The notes under the pieces were generated by a model. That model searched no databases. It saw nothing but the letters and a program-made list of their open reading frames with translations, and was not told the origin of the DNA. A program made the position numbers and the translations under genes. Positions 19,924 through 28,972 of a stretch of 64,000 nucleotides of DNA are shown here, in pieces. Each line of letters begins with the position of its first letter. The first letter of the stretch is position 1. The DNA is from a bacterium (GTDB taxonomy: Bacteria; Cyanobacteriota; Vampirovibrionia; Gastranaerophilales; Gastranaerophilaceae): assembly GCA_017405375.1 (NCBI GenBank), contig JAFRAO010000027.1, positions 1-64,000 of the forward strand, in the 5' to 3' direction.

Positions 19924-21135
19924 TTACTTTTCATTTTTTAAAAGTTCATCACTTTCTTTTTCATTTTCATCAGCGACTTTTTCAGCGGCTTGCCTATCAA
20001 TAGCTTTTATTTCTTCTTCTGATAATTCTCTAACAGGTTTAGACGGAATTACGCCTTGAATACCAAGCACAACAACTTTATCACCTTTTTTCAACCCGGA
20101 TTTAACAATCCAATCTTTACCGTCTTGCCCGAAAGTTTCAATAGGCTGAATTTGAGGTAAACCTTTTGCATCTATTTTATAAACATATTTATATTGCGGA
20201 TTTTCCATTACAGCAATTTGCGGAACAACAGGTACATCTTCTTTTTCTTTTGAATAAATATACACGGTTGAATAATTACCATTTAACAACAATCCTTTAG
20301 GATTAGGAAAAGTTGCTCTCATCATAATAGTACCGGTTGTAGCATCAACTTTGTTATCATGAAAATTTTGAACACCCTGATATGCATATTTTGAACCTGT
20401 TGAAAAATATAAATCGACATTTCTGCTAACTTCTGCCACTTTATCTATTCTCAACAACTCTGTATAATTTTTTGCATCTAATGGAAATGATACATAGATA
20501 GGATCAACACTATTAATCGTTGTTAAAGCTCCGGATTGAGCCGTAACAAAATTTCCAACAGAAATATTCAACATACCAATTTGTCCGTCAACCGGCGCTT
20601 TTACCTTTGTATATGACAAATTTCTTAATGCATCTTGATATGCACTTCTATTTAAATTTACTTGAGCTTTGTATGAATCTCTTTGTGCCAATGTTTGGTC
20701 GTATTGAGATTTTGAGATATAGTCAAGTTTTACCAATTCCTTTGCTCTTATTAATTGTTTTTCATAATACTTTAATTGAGCAATTGAATTATCTAAATTT
20801 GCTTTTGCTTTGTCTGCTGCAAGTTGATATTCTTGAGGTTCAATTTCAAACAAGACTTGACCTTTTTTAACAATATCGCCTTCTTTGAAATAAGATTTCG
20901 TCAAATAACCGCTAATTCTTGCAACGACATCAATTCTTGAAACAGATTGAATTCTGCCCGGAGCTTCAAATTTTTTAACGACAGAACGCGTGTTAATTTC
21001 TTCAATAGTTACCCCCGGAACATTTGCCTTTTTCATTTTATTTGCCATCATAAAACCTTGTACAGTATATGTAATAGCTCTAAGAGCAATGGCAGCAAAT
21101 AATACAAGTATTGTTATTATAATAATTTTTTTCAT
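19924..21135 (-). CDS. RND efflux periplasmic adaptor (membrane fusion protein)
   Basis: About 403 residues. The start at 21135 (MKKIIIITILVLFA) has GGGGA 9 nt upstream; alternatives lie 6-15 nt earlier. An N-terminal anchor precedes the lipoyl halves (VVARISGYLTKSYFKEGDIVKKGQVLFEIEP and VKAPVDGQIGMLNISVGNFV) flanking a coiled-coil hairpin, then beta-barrel and membrane-proximal domains. It is the first gene of the adaptor-pump-duct operon. Confidence 0.95.
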   Translation of the reverse strand: MKKIIIITILVLFAAIALRAITYTVQGFMMANKMKKANVPGVTIEEINTRSVVKKFEAPGRIQSVSRIDVVARISGYLTKSYFKEGDIVKKGQVLFEIEPQEYQLAADKAKANLDNSIAQLKYYEKQLIRAKELVKLDYISKSQYDQTLAQRDSYKAQVNLNRSAYQDALRNLSYTKVKAPVDGQIGMLNISVGNFVTAQSGALTTINSVDPIYVSFPLDAKNYTELLRIDKVAEVSRNVDLYFSTGSKYAYQGVQNFHDNKVDATTGTIMMRATFPNPKGLLLNGNYSTVYIYSKEKEDVPVVPQIAVMENPQYKYVYKIDAKGLPQIQPIETFGQDGKDWIVKSGLKKGDKVVVLGIQGVIPSKPVRELSEEEIKAIDRQAAEKVADENEKESDELLKNEK

Positions 21136-21247
21136 ATACATAATCCCCAATTCTAATACAATATTACCAGTATAACTTGATAATTTTTAGTGGGCAAAAA
21201 ATTTACATCACGTTAAGATTTGATTAAAGATATGATTGTAACAAATA

Positions 21248-21276
21248 TTGCAAAAATGGTGGATATATGTTAAAAT
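21248..21276 (+). promoter_or_regulatory. Promoter TTGCAA-17-TAAAAT driving the G13 leader frame
   Basis: -35 TTGCAA (21248-21253), a 17-nt spacer and -10 TAAAAT (21271-21276). AAGGA (21285-21289) and ATG (21297) follow with proper spacing. The promoter therefore serves the frame that begins before the G tract. Confidence 0.6.
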
Positions 21277-21296
21277 TTCAAAAAAAGGATGGCATT

Positions 21297-21362
21297 ATGA
21301 TAAATGTAAAATTGTCAAAACCCCCTCAAATAGCTAATTACAGCAGGGGGGGGGGGGGCTAA
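21297..21362 (+). CDS. Leader frame ending right after the G13 tract (OFF-phase product, 21 aa)
   Basis: ATG at 21297 with AAGGA 7 nt upstream opens a 21-residue frame whose last five codons are the G tract; TAA follows at once (21360-21362). Removing one G or adding two continues the frame without any stop into the pseudopilin-like gene at 21445, giving about 324 residues. The present sequence is therefore an OFF state of a candidate phase-variable gene. It could also be a homopolymer sequencing error. Confidence 0.6.
   Translation: MINVKLSKPPQIANYSRGGGG
21346..21358 (+). repeat. Homopolymer G13 tract
   Basis: Thirteen consecutive G in a roughly 30% G+C genome. CCCCCT at 21321-21326 can pair with the start of the tract to form a hairpin with a loop of about 18 nt. 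Tracts of this length are classic slippage sites in Campylobacter and Helicobacter contingency genes. Confidence 0.95.
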
Positions 21363-21444
21363 ACTCTCTTGTAGCAAGGCTTTTGGCCTGTTTAAATTTA
21401 TAAAAGCCTTTATTTGTAATTCTTTTAAAGGTGAACCGTCCAGA

Positions 21445-22272
21445 GTGAATCGTGAACAGAATGATATAAATGCCGATAACTGTTGTACAGTTAATAGCTT
21501 TCGGTTTACCCATAACAGTTCACAGTCAACCGTTCACTCACTCGCATTTACCTTAGCAGAAACATTAATTGTAATGGGCATAATTGGTGTTGTTGCTGCT
21601 TTAACTATTCCGAATGTTAACAAAAACACTGGCAGAGCCGAAGCAGTTGCAAAAGTTAAAAAGATTTATGCTGAATTATCGGAAGCCCACGATAGAGCAA
21701 CCGCTGTGTATGGACCGATTAATACTTGGCCCAGTAACTGTGATGCAAAATGTTATCGAGATAGAATATTAGAATTTATAAAATTTCAAAAAATTTGCAA
21801 TGGCGAAGCTGCCAGTCATAATGAACCACGTAGTAATGGTTGTGCAGATGCTTGTTTGTACTATGTTACCAAAGAATTGGATGAATGTGGATATCCTGAA
21901 TACCAATATTATAGCGCACTGTTAAATAATGGAATGAGTATTAATATTGAACATTTTGGTAATCGCGAAGTTTCAGATGGTAGACACGGATTTATTGAAG
22001 TAAACATCGATAGAGCAAAAGGAAGTAAACAGATTAGTGGTATAAATTACTTTTATTTTGACATAACCAATAATGGAATAAAGCCAGGAAATAATGGTAA
22101 TGAGTGGACTGATGATAGTTTAAAAAGTTGTTTTACATATGGTGAATTTTGTACAGAATGGGTAATTAGAAATGGCAATATGGATTATCTAGATGCTTCA
22201 CATGAAGAAAGTACTGCAGGCAAATGCAAAAATGGCAAGCAACTTTCCACAACCGTATCAAGCTGCAAGTAA
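21445..22272 (+). CDS. Pseudopilin-like protein with class III signal; candidate phase-variable
   Basis: 275 residues if started at GTG 21445, whose ribosome site (AAAGG, about 12 nt upstream) is mediocre. The type IV prepilin signature SLAFTLAETLIVMGIIGVVAALTIPN lies at residues 32-57 in this frame: predicted cleavage after Ala34, Phe +1 and Glu +5, then the hydrophobic N-terminal helix. The rest is Cys-rich (several pairs, e.g. CDAKC, GCADACLYY), consistent with a disulphide-stabilised secreted globular domain. The 34-residue leader is unusually long and is built from short repeats (GTGAACNGT and its complement). The gene is in frame with the 21297 ATG if the G tract is 12 or 15 long. Confidence 0.8.
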   Translation: MNREQNDINADNCCTVNSFRFTHNSSQSTVHSLAFTLAETLIVMGIIGVVAALTIPNVNKNTGRAEAVAKVKKIYAELSEAHDRATAVYGPINTWPSNCDAKCYRDRILEFIKFQKICNGEAASHNEPRSNGCADACLYYVTKELDECGYPEYQYYSALLNNGMSINIEHFGNREVSDGRHGFIEVNIDRAKGSKQISGINYFYFDITNNGIKPGNNGNEWTDDSLKSCFTYGEFCTEWVIRNGNMDYLDASHEESTAGKCKNGKQLSTTVSSCK

Positions 22273-22278
22273 ATTCGA

Positions 22279-23676
22279 TTATCTGATATTTTTGAGTAAT
22301 CTTATTCCTGTTTTTATATAACTCTTAACTTCATATAAACTGTGGATTTTTGTAAGCATTTTTAAAATATATATAGGTCTTAGATAATACCTCTTTATTG
22401 CCTGCTTATGGAAATCTATAATCTGTTCTTTTGTTAGTGAATAAGAATTTAACAACGGGCTATAATAAGTACTATCAAATTTTTCTATACATTCGTGCAT
22501 TTCTTTTATTGCAAAATTATAAAATCTTGTTCCCGGAAGTGGCGAAGCTATATAAAAACTTACAAAATCCGTATCTAATTCTATTGCAAAATCTATTGTA
22601 TCATTAGCTGTTTGCTCATCTTCCCAAGGTAATCCTAAAATGAAATAATTATAAATCCTTATATGCGCTTTTTTAAATATCTTTACTGTATTTCTAATAT
22701 CATTTAAGGTTACATTTTTCCCAATTTTATCCAACATAAATTGAGAACCACTTTCAGAACCAATGCTGACAAGTCTGCAGCCTGCTTTATACATAAGTTT
22801 TGCCATTTCGTCATCAGCAGTATCTGCTCGAGTATTTGCAGACCAAGTAAATTTCATTCCGCTATCAATAATTTTCTTGCATAAATCAATTACCCAATCT
22901 CGATTTTGATTGAATATATCAGACCAAAAAATGAAATTCTTTATGTTGTATTTTGTTATGCATTCTCTAATTTCTTCCAAAATATTTTCAGGTGAACGCA
23001 TTCTTACTTTTGAACCTGAAACGGGTGTTGCAAGACAAAAGAAACAATGATTCGGACAACCGCGCGAAACCTTTATAACTGCTTGCACTTTGTTATTATC
23101 AGGACGACGATATAAATTATTATTTATAAGATGTCTTGCAGGAAAAGGCAGTTCATCTAAATTTTCAATAAACGGACGTACTCCGCTAAATTTTGCAACA
23201 AAACCGTCCCTATACCACAAGCCCAATATATCTTTAGGTTCAAGATTCTGTTCTAAAATTTCTTTTAATGTTTCTTCTGCTTCTCCTGAAATAATGTATG
23301 TTATAGCCTTATTTGTCAAAAGAATTTTCGAATTTTGAGTAAGGAAGATTGCTCCTTTTGCTATATTAACTATATCAGGTAAAATATTTTTAGCTGTTGC
23401 AAAAACTGCCAAATCGCTATCTAAAGTTGTAGTTGCAATATTTGCCAATAAATAATCAGGCTTAATATTTTTTAAATCTTCTTCAAAATCACCACCTAAG
23501 CTATAATCCCGAATATATGCTTCTAATCCGCATTTTTCCGCTATTGCTGCCAAATAAAGTAAGTCCGTAGGCGGAAGCGGAGGAATTATTACCAGATTTT
23601 CCGTAGGCTGTTGGCATCTGTCTTCTCTATTTATAATTGGTGATTTCGGATATATTAATAATATTCTTTTTGCCAT
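22279..23676 (-). CDS. B12-binding-type radical SAM protein
   Basis: 465 residues from ATG 23676, chosen because TACAAT (23683-23688 minus) is 6 nt upstream. Residues 1-150 form a Rossmann-like B12-binding-type domain (RILLIYPKSP...LPPTDLLYLAAIAEKCG). The radical SAM domain has Cys207-x3-Cys211-x2-Cys214 (SRGCPNHCFFC) binding the 4Fe-4S cluster, and later FTWSANTRADT, GCRLVSIGSESGS and YFILGLPWED. It belongs to the BchE/HpnP-like group that methylates or rearranges lipids, tetrapyrroles or natural products; the substrate is unknown. It converges with the pseudopilin gene, leaving 6 nt. Confidence 0.9.
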   Translation of the reverse strand: MAKRILLIYPKSPIINREDRCQQPTENLVIIPPLPPTDLLYLAAIAEKCGLEAYIRDYSLGGDFEEDLKNIKPDYLLANIATTTLDSDLAVFATAKNILPDIVNIAKGAIFLTQNSKILLTNKAITYIISGEAEETLKEILEQNLEPKDILGLWYRDGFVAKFSGVRPFIENLDELPFPARHLINNNLYRRPDNNKVQAVIKVSRGCPNHCFFCLATPVSGSKVRMRSPENILEEIRECITKYNIKNFIFWSDIFNQNRDWVIDLCKKIIDSGMKFTWSANTRADTADDEMAKLMYKAGCRLVSIGSESGSQFMLDKIGKNVTLNDIRNTVKIFKKAHIRIYNYFILGLPWEDEQTANDTIDFAIELDTDFVSFYIASPLPGTRFYNFAIKEMHECIEKFDSTYYSPLLNSYSLTKEQIIDFHKQAIKRYYLRPIYILKMLTKIHSLYEVKSYIKTGIRLLKNIR

Positions 23677-23770
23677 AAGCAAATTGTATATCAAAAAAAA
23701 TATTATTTAAATATGATTAATTTAAATATTTTAAAAAAATTTATGTTATAATTTCAAAAAGGAGATTTTT

Positions 23771-24352
23771 ATGACCGATGCACTTTTTAATCCGGGATTT
23801 ACTGATAAATTAATCCCATTGTCTTTGGATACACAATATTTTTATGAAGAATTAAATGCGATAAAAAACTTTAATATCAAAAAATCTGAATTTAAAATTG
23901 CTTTACCAAAGTTAGTTCAACTTGTTGACAGGCATGTTGGCTTTTATATCGGATGTATGCTATGGGGAGCATATTTAAAAACATTGGGTAATGAAAAAAT
24001 TATTAACAATCCTTTTTTAGAAAAAGAATATGACGAAGAATCCGCATTAAGTGAAATTAATTTTGCATTGGATTTTATTAAAAAACTGGATAAAGATTCA
24101 AAATATTACATAGGAAAACCTTTTGTTTACGACTATAAAAAAATAAAAATTTTAGAAATTTATAAAACTTTTATTATACAAAATAAAAGTTTTGTCGCCA
24201 CAGATACTGTTGATAAAATAGTTTTAGTCAACAGTTTAGAAAATTTATCAAATGATGAAATATTGACAATAAAAAATAAAATTGATGAAGTGATTCTTTC
24301 AGGTAAATTGGAAGAATTGCTTATATATTGTGATAAAATATTAACAGTTTAA
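23771..24352 (+). CDS. Hypothetical protein (193 aa)
   Basis: Preceded by TATAAT (23747-23752) and a strong AAAAAGGAG ribosome site. 193 mainly helical residues, with a hydrophobic mid-segment (VGFYIGCMLWGAYLKTLG, about 56-73) that may be buried rather than membrane-spanning. No family is recognised. It precedes adenine deaminase by about 24 nt on the same strand, so a shared transcript is likely. Confidence 0.75.
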   Translation: MTDALFNPGFTDKLIPLSLDTQYFYEELNAIKNFNIKKSEFKIALPKLVQLVDRHVGFYIGCMLWGAYLKTLGNEKIINNPFLEKEYDEESALSEINFALDFIKKLDKDSKYYIGKPFVYDYKKIKILEIYKTFIIQNKSFVATDTVDKIVLVNSLENLSNDEILTIKNKIDEVILSGKLEELLIYCDKILTV

Positions 24353-24375
24353 TCTAATTTATGAAAGGTATAAAA

Positions 24376-26124
24376 ATGCACCAAGAAGAATTTATTTCAG
24401 TAGCATTAGGAGAAAAAAAAGCAGATGTTGTTATAAAAAATGCGAAAATAGTAAATGTTTTGACGGAAGAAATTTATGAAAGTGATGTTGCGATAGTAAA
24501 TGGCAGGATAGCGGGAGTAAATAAGGATTATAAAGGGGAAAAAGAAATAAATTTAAACGGAGCATACTTGACTCCCGGTTTTATAGACGGGCATGTGCAC
24601 ATAGAAAGTTCTATGATGTTGCCTCACAGATTTGCGCAAGTTGTAGTTCCTGCAGGAACTACAACAGTTGTAGCTGACCCACATGAAATTTCGAATGTTT
24701 TGGGGTTGCATGGAATAAGTTTTATACGAGAAGCGTCAAGACATTTGCCATTAAGAGTATATATTATGCTTCCATCCTGCGTACCTTCAACAGAATTTGA
24801 AACTTCCGGTTTTGAACTAAATGCTTATGATTTATCCTTGCTAATAGATAAAGAATGGGTTTTGGGCTTAGCTGAAATGATGAATTTTCCGGGAGTTTTG
24901 TCAAAAGATAAAAATGTAATGGCAAAGATAAATTTGGCATTAAAAAATAATAAACGTGTTGACGGGCATGCTCCAAAAGTTACGAACAAAGATTTATGTG
25001 CTTATATTGCAAGCGGTGTTACATCAGACCATGAGTGTACTGATTCTGAACAAGCGCTTGAAAAATTAAGACAAGGTATGTACATAATGGTTAGAGAAGG
25101 CACAGCAGCAAAAGATTTGGAATCGTTAATGCCGATAGTTCGCCATAATAACAATCGTAAAGTTATGTTTGTTACTGATGACAGACATCCGGAAGATTTA
25201 TCCGTTCATATAGGCGGAATGGTACAAAAAGCTGTTGATTGCGGGGTTAATCCAATCAAAGCAATACAAATGGCAAGTTTAAATACCGCTGAATATTTTA
25301 AAATACAAGATTTAGGGGCTATTGCTCCAGGATATAGGGCTGATTTTAATGTATTTGCGAATATGGAAGATTTTACAAAACCGATTATGGTATTTAAAGG
25401 CGGAGAAGTTGTTGCAGAAAATGGTAGATTATTACAAAATCTTGATAATATTGAAATACCGAATATTCGTGGTTCTGTAAATGTTGGCTGGATAGAAAAT
25501 GATTGTTTTGAAATAAAAGCAAAAGGAGATAAGGTTAATGCTATAAAAATTATTCCAAACCAGCTAATTACAGAACAAACGATTGCTAATATAAAAATTG
25601 AAAACGGATTAGCAATGCCAAATGTGGATGAGGATATTTTAAAGATTTGTGTAGTAGAAAGACATAGAGCTTCAGGTAATATAGGAAAAGGTTTTGTTAA
25701 AGGTTTTGGAATAAAAAGCGGAGCTATTGCTTCAACGGTAGCACATGATTCACATAATATAACAGTTATCGGCACAAATGATGAAGATATGCGTTTGGCA
25801 ATAAAAGAGCTTATTCGTACGCAAGGGGGCAAAGTTGTAGTAAACAACGGACAAGTTATTGCAAGTTTACCTTTACCGATTGCCGGTTTAATGTCTTATG
25901 AAAACCTTGATTTTATTACAAAAAAATCCCAAGAACTTAATACTGCAGTAAAAAATTTGGGTTGTACTGTTGAAGATCCGTTTATGACTATGGCGTTTTT
26001 ATCCTTACCTGTAATTCCGCAAATTAAAATTACGGATAAGGGTGTGTTTTCAACTAATACTTTTGATTTTATAGATATTTTTGATGTAAATAGCGTAAAT
26101 AATAAAAACTCCCTGTCATTATAA
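24376..26124 (+). CDS. ade: Adenine deaminase
   Basis: 582 residues from ATG 24376 (AAAGG 8 nt upstream; another ATG is 15 nt earlier). An amidohydrolase-superfamily enzyme: GFIDGHVHIESSMM gives the first metal histidines, then VADPHEISNV, GHAPKV, SDHECT and VTDDRHPEDL. The C-terminal family-specific domain (RHRASGNIGKGFVKGFGIKSGAIASTVAHDSHNI, FMTMAFLSLPVIPQIKITDKG) is complete. It converts adenine to hypoxanthine plus ammonia in purine salvage, usually with Mn or Fe. Confidence 0.96.
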   Translation: MHQEEFISVALGEKKADVVIKNAKIVNVLTEEIYESDVAIVNGRIAGVNKDYKGEKEINLNGAYLTPGFIDGHVHIESSMMLPHRFAQVVVPAGTTTVVADPHEISNVLGLHGISFIREASRHLPLRVYIMLPSCVPSTEFETSGFELNAYDLSLLIDKEWVLGLAEMMNFPGVLSKDKNVMAKINLALKNNKRVDGHAPKVTNKDLCAYIASGVTSDHECTDSEQALEKLRQGMYIMVREGTAAKDLESLMPIVRHNNNRKVMFVTDDRHPEDLSVHIGGMVQKAVDCGVNPIKAIQMASLNTAEYFKIQDLGAIAPGYRADFNVFANMEDFTKPIMVFKGGEVVAENGRLLQNLDNIEIPNIRGSVNVGWIENDCFEIKAKGDKVNAIKIIPNQLITEQTIANIKIENGLAMPNVDEDILKICVVERHRASGNIGKGFVKGFGIKSGAIASTVAHDSHNITVIGTNDEDMRLAIKELIRTQGGKVVVNNGQVIASLPLPIAGLMSYENLDFITKKSQELNTAVKNLGCTVEDPFMTMAFLSLPVIPQIKITDKGVFSTNTFDFIDIFDVNSVNNKNSLSL

Positions 26125-26211
26125 ACTATTCAAAAAAATTCTTTGTATATTTTGTTTTGGGATATGTTTTTTAATTTGAGGTATAATATATTATACAAAT
26201 AGGAGATTTTT

Positions 26212-26775
26212 ATGAAAAAATTTATAGCGTTTACTTTAGCAGAAGTTTTAATTGCCGTAGCGATTATTGGTATTGTCGCTACCTTGACTGTTCCAAATAT
26301 AACGGCAAATTATAGAAAAAAACAATTCCTTGATAGAGCTCAAATGTCTTTAAAATTAATTGATTCAGCTTTTTATGGAATTGATGAATTGTACTATGCA
26401 GCACAAAGAGAAAAAACTGATAGTTATACTATTAATCAAGCTTTGTTTGATAAATTAAAAACAAATAAAAAATTAAGCGTTAAAGGTACAATTTCAGATA
26501 CTTATTCGAATTTACCTTATACTTCAGATAAAAATTGTTCAAGTGGTATATTAAATAATGGTATAAGTATTGCAATATGTTTAAACGATACACCAACTTC
26601 TGATAATCCGCCTAAATATGGTACAGTATGGTTTGATACAAATACAGATGATAAGAAACCAAACCAAAAGGGTGCAGATATTTTCAGAGCTCAATTAATT
26701 GGTGATAGTACTGTTTTAGTTGACGATTCAGGTAATCCAACTCAATTAGAAGATTTTGATACCTTTAAACAATAA
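26212..26775 (+). CDS. Pseudopilin-like protein with class III signal
   Basis: 187 residues. Short basic leader MKKFIA, cleavage after Ala6, then FTLAEVLIAVAIIGIVATLTVPN as the type IV pilin N-terminal helix with Glu +5. The C-terminal domain is unknown and ends in VDDSGNPTQLEDFDTFKQ. AGGAG precedes the ATG. Such proteins are processed by a prepilin peptidase and assembled by type II secretion or type IV pilus machinery, none of which is in this window. Confidence 0.85.
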   Translation: MKKFIAFTLAEVLIAVAIIGIVATLTVPNITANYRKKQFLDRAQMSLKLIDSAFYGIDELYYAAQREKTDSYTINQALFDKLKTNKKLSVKGTISDTYSNLPYTSDKNCSSGILNNGISIAICLNDTPTSDNPPKYGTVWFDTNTDDKKPNQKGADIFRAQLIGDSTVLVDDSGNPTQLEDFDTFKQ

Positions 26776-26780
26776 TATAT

Positions 26781-28034
26781 TTATAAACACGTTTTGAACT
26801 CAAATATAAAATCTTCAAAATTGCTTTCTATTTCAGCTTTTGATATTTCATTGAGATTAATTGTTAGACTTTTATTTTCAGGACTGTCAAGTCCGTTATG
26901 GATAAAATCTATTATTACAGTATTGCTGTCCTGTGTTATCGAAAATTCACTTTCCTGTTTTTTGTGTATAAATTTTATACTGTATTTTTCCTTTGTTTCA
27001 GTAATTGGCATTTGAGTGTTAGCCAAAATATATTTATATTCTTCTAACATCTTTTCAATAGTCGGTTTTATAATATTCTCTAACTTTTTATTGAAAAGAA
27101 GTTTGAACAATTTGAAATTTTTATGCTTATTTTTACCGATAATATTAATGTTTTCAAGCCAATTTGTACTATCGTTTGACTCCAAAGAAATTATATACAT
27201 AAAATTCGGTGCATTTTGAGCATTTATAAGTCCGTCTTTAAGCGCTGCATCAATATTTTCTGTGTTAATATTTGCTATATCTGTTACACACCCGCATAAC
27301 GTTTCTTCAGCACCTATATTTTGATTAATCCTGTTCCATACTATCATCGCACCTTCAAAGTTTGTATTCTCTAACAAAATATAAAACGTATTTGCATATT
27401 TTGTATGCGTAATTACATCTGTTTCTCTTAAATTATTTTTTAGAGTATCCACAATATTTTGATTACTTGGCGAAAGTCTGGAAACTTTATTCGGTTCAAT
27501 AGCAATAATAATCCCGTCAGCATTTCTTGATTTTAAATATTCAATTTCATTTTGAAGTATTTTTTTGTTATACCTTGTAGAGTAAAAACCTGTTTTATTA
27601 TTTATTACCCCAAGTTCTTGTAATATTTTTTTGTTCCGTGTTGAAACTTGTCTTATTTCTTGTTTCTGCAAATTCCATATTGTTCTTATTGATACTTCCA
27701 AATTATCATGTTGTAAATCTACAATATCATCTATTCCGTATCTGAAAGCATTTTTTACAAATGCAGGATTATATTTTTCTTGAAGTAAAATAAGCGGAGC
27801 AGAAGTTAATTTTTTTATTGCAACAATCATATCAAAACAAAAAGGCTCTTCCAATGTATCATGGCAATTTAATAAAATTATTTGGGGTTGTTCGTTTTGA
27901 ATAGCTGCAACAGCATCTTGGTAGGATTTCACTATAAATTTATTAATGTTTCTAAACTCAATAATTTCAGGATTAAGTACCCCAAAAGTTGATTCGTTAT
28001 TAGTTACTAATAAAATACTTGTTCCTGAATACAC
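26781..28034 (-). CDS. Pseudo-receiver plus degenerate GGDEF protein
   Basis: 417 residues, GTG start with AGGT upstream. Residues 1-125 have a response-regulator fold (TSILLVTNNES, PQIILLNCHD, APLILLQEKY), but the phosphoacceptor position is Asn56 and the acidic pair is missing, so it cannot be phosphorylated in the usual way. Residues 150-280 follow a GGDEF layout (NNKTGFYSTRYNKKIL at the start), yet the signature is replaced by KYANTFYILL, so no diguanylate cyclase activity is expected. The C-terminal 130 residues are unknown. It follows ftsX on the same strand (26 nt) and may be a regulatory partner of FtsEX. Confidence 0.7.
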   Translation of the reverse strand: MYSGTSILLVTNNESTFGVLNPEIIEFRNINKFIVKSYQDAVAAIQNEQPQIILLNCHDTLEEPFCFDMIVAIKKLTSAPLILLQEKYNPAFVKNAFRYGIDDIVDLQHDNLEVSIRTIWNLQKQEIRQVSTRNKKILQELGVINNKTGFYSTRYNKKILQNEIEYLKSRNADGIIIAIEPNKVSRLSPSNQNIVDTLKNNLRETDVITHTKYANTFYILLENTNFEGAMIVWNRINQNIGAEETLCGCVTDIANINTENIDAALKDGLINAQNAPNFMYIISLESNDSTNWLENINIIGKNKHKNFKLFKLLFNKKLENIIKPTIEKMLEEYKYILANTQMPITETKEKYSIKFIHKKQESEFSITQDSNTVIIDFIHNGLDSPENKSLTINLNEISKAEIESNFEDFIFEFKTCL

Positions 28035-28060
28035 AATAACTACCTGCTATTTATAACAAA

Positions 28061-28972
28061 TTAAACTTGTAAGTGTTTTTTAATAGATAAAAAGCTGCCA
28101 CTTGCTCCAAAAGCAGTACCTAAAATCAATACTGAAATTACAACGATATTGCCCGCAAATACAGGTGATGGAACAACAAAAAATTTATGGATATTGTTAA
28201 GCATCGTTTGAACAATATCGACCGGAACCAGCGCAATAAGTCCGCCTACAAATCCGTAAAGAGCACCTTGCATAATTAACGGAATTCTTATATACCAGTT
28301 GCTAACACCCATAAGCCGCATAATTTCTATTTCTTCTTTTCTGGATTGAATTACCAGTTGAATTGTATTATTTATTATGGTTATAGTTAAAATTGCCACA
28401 ATAATTACTACAAATACTGTTGTTGTATTGACAACTTTGTTCAAAACCTGAATTTTTTTGGCTAAATCTTGCGCATAACTCATATCTTCAACAACAGAAA
28501 GAGCTTTTATTTTTTCGAAAACTTCATTTGTATTTGTCGGTTTATCAACTTTTACATGCAAAGTATCAGGCAGAGGATTTTCTATATCATTTATATCAAG
28601 TTCACGTTTCAAATCATTCCAAGATTTTTCTTTTGTTATAATTCTAACTTTATCAACATGATTAAATTCTTTAATCCTTTCAGATACAATATTTGCATCG
28701 GCATTAGATTTTAAATATACAGAAATTTCAAGAACATTACCAAGTTCGTGAGCAAAAGTTGAAACTGAAAGAGTAGTTCTTAACAAAGCTCCAAAAAGGG
28801 TTAAAATAGCTGTCATTGTTGTAATGATTGCTAAATTAATCCAACCTGTGCGTCTGAAATCGTTGAAAATTTCAACAAGCATTCTGTAAACGATTCTTAT
28901 TTCCGTAAGCCAATCTTTTGGAATATGATTTTTAACTTTCTTTTTTAATTTTTGTGCTTTTGAATTATTCAT
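28061..28972 (-). CDS. ftsX: Cell-division protein FtsX
   Basis: 303 residues from ATG 28972 (AGGT 5 nt upstream; a frame also opens 18 nt earlier). One N-terminal membrane helix (WINLAIITTMTAILTLFGALL), an extracytoplasmic domain (VYLKSNADANIVSERIKEF) and three C-terminal helices, with the conserved cytoplasmic EEIEIMRLMGVSNWYIRIPLIMQG. With FtsE it transmits ATP hydrolysis to cell-wall amidases at division; amiC at 45.6-47.6 kb is a possible client. It overlaps the ftsE stop by 8 nt. Confidence 0.94.
   Translation of the reverse strand: MNNSKAQKLKKKVKNHIPKDWLTEIRIVYRMLVEIFNDFRRTGWINLAIITTMTAILTLFGALLRTTLSVSTFAHELGNVLEISVYLKSNADANIVSERIKEFNHVDKVRIITKEKSWNDLKRELDINDIENPLPDTLHVKVDKPTNTNEVFEKIKALSVVEDMSYAQDLAKKIQVLNKVVNTTTVFVVIIVAILTITIINNTIQLVIQSRKEEIEIMRLMGVSNWYIRIPLIMQGALYGFVGGLIALVPVDIVQTMLNNIHKFFVVPSPVFAGNIVVISVLILGTAFGASGSFLSIKKHLQV

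Noticed and set aside
25206..25847. 213-codon minus-strand frame inside adenine deaminase
   Set aside because: Antisense shadow of a strongly conserved gene; no ribosome site or domain.
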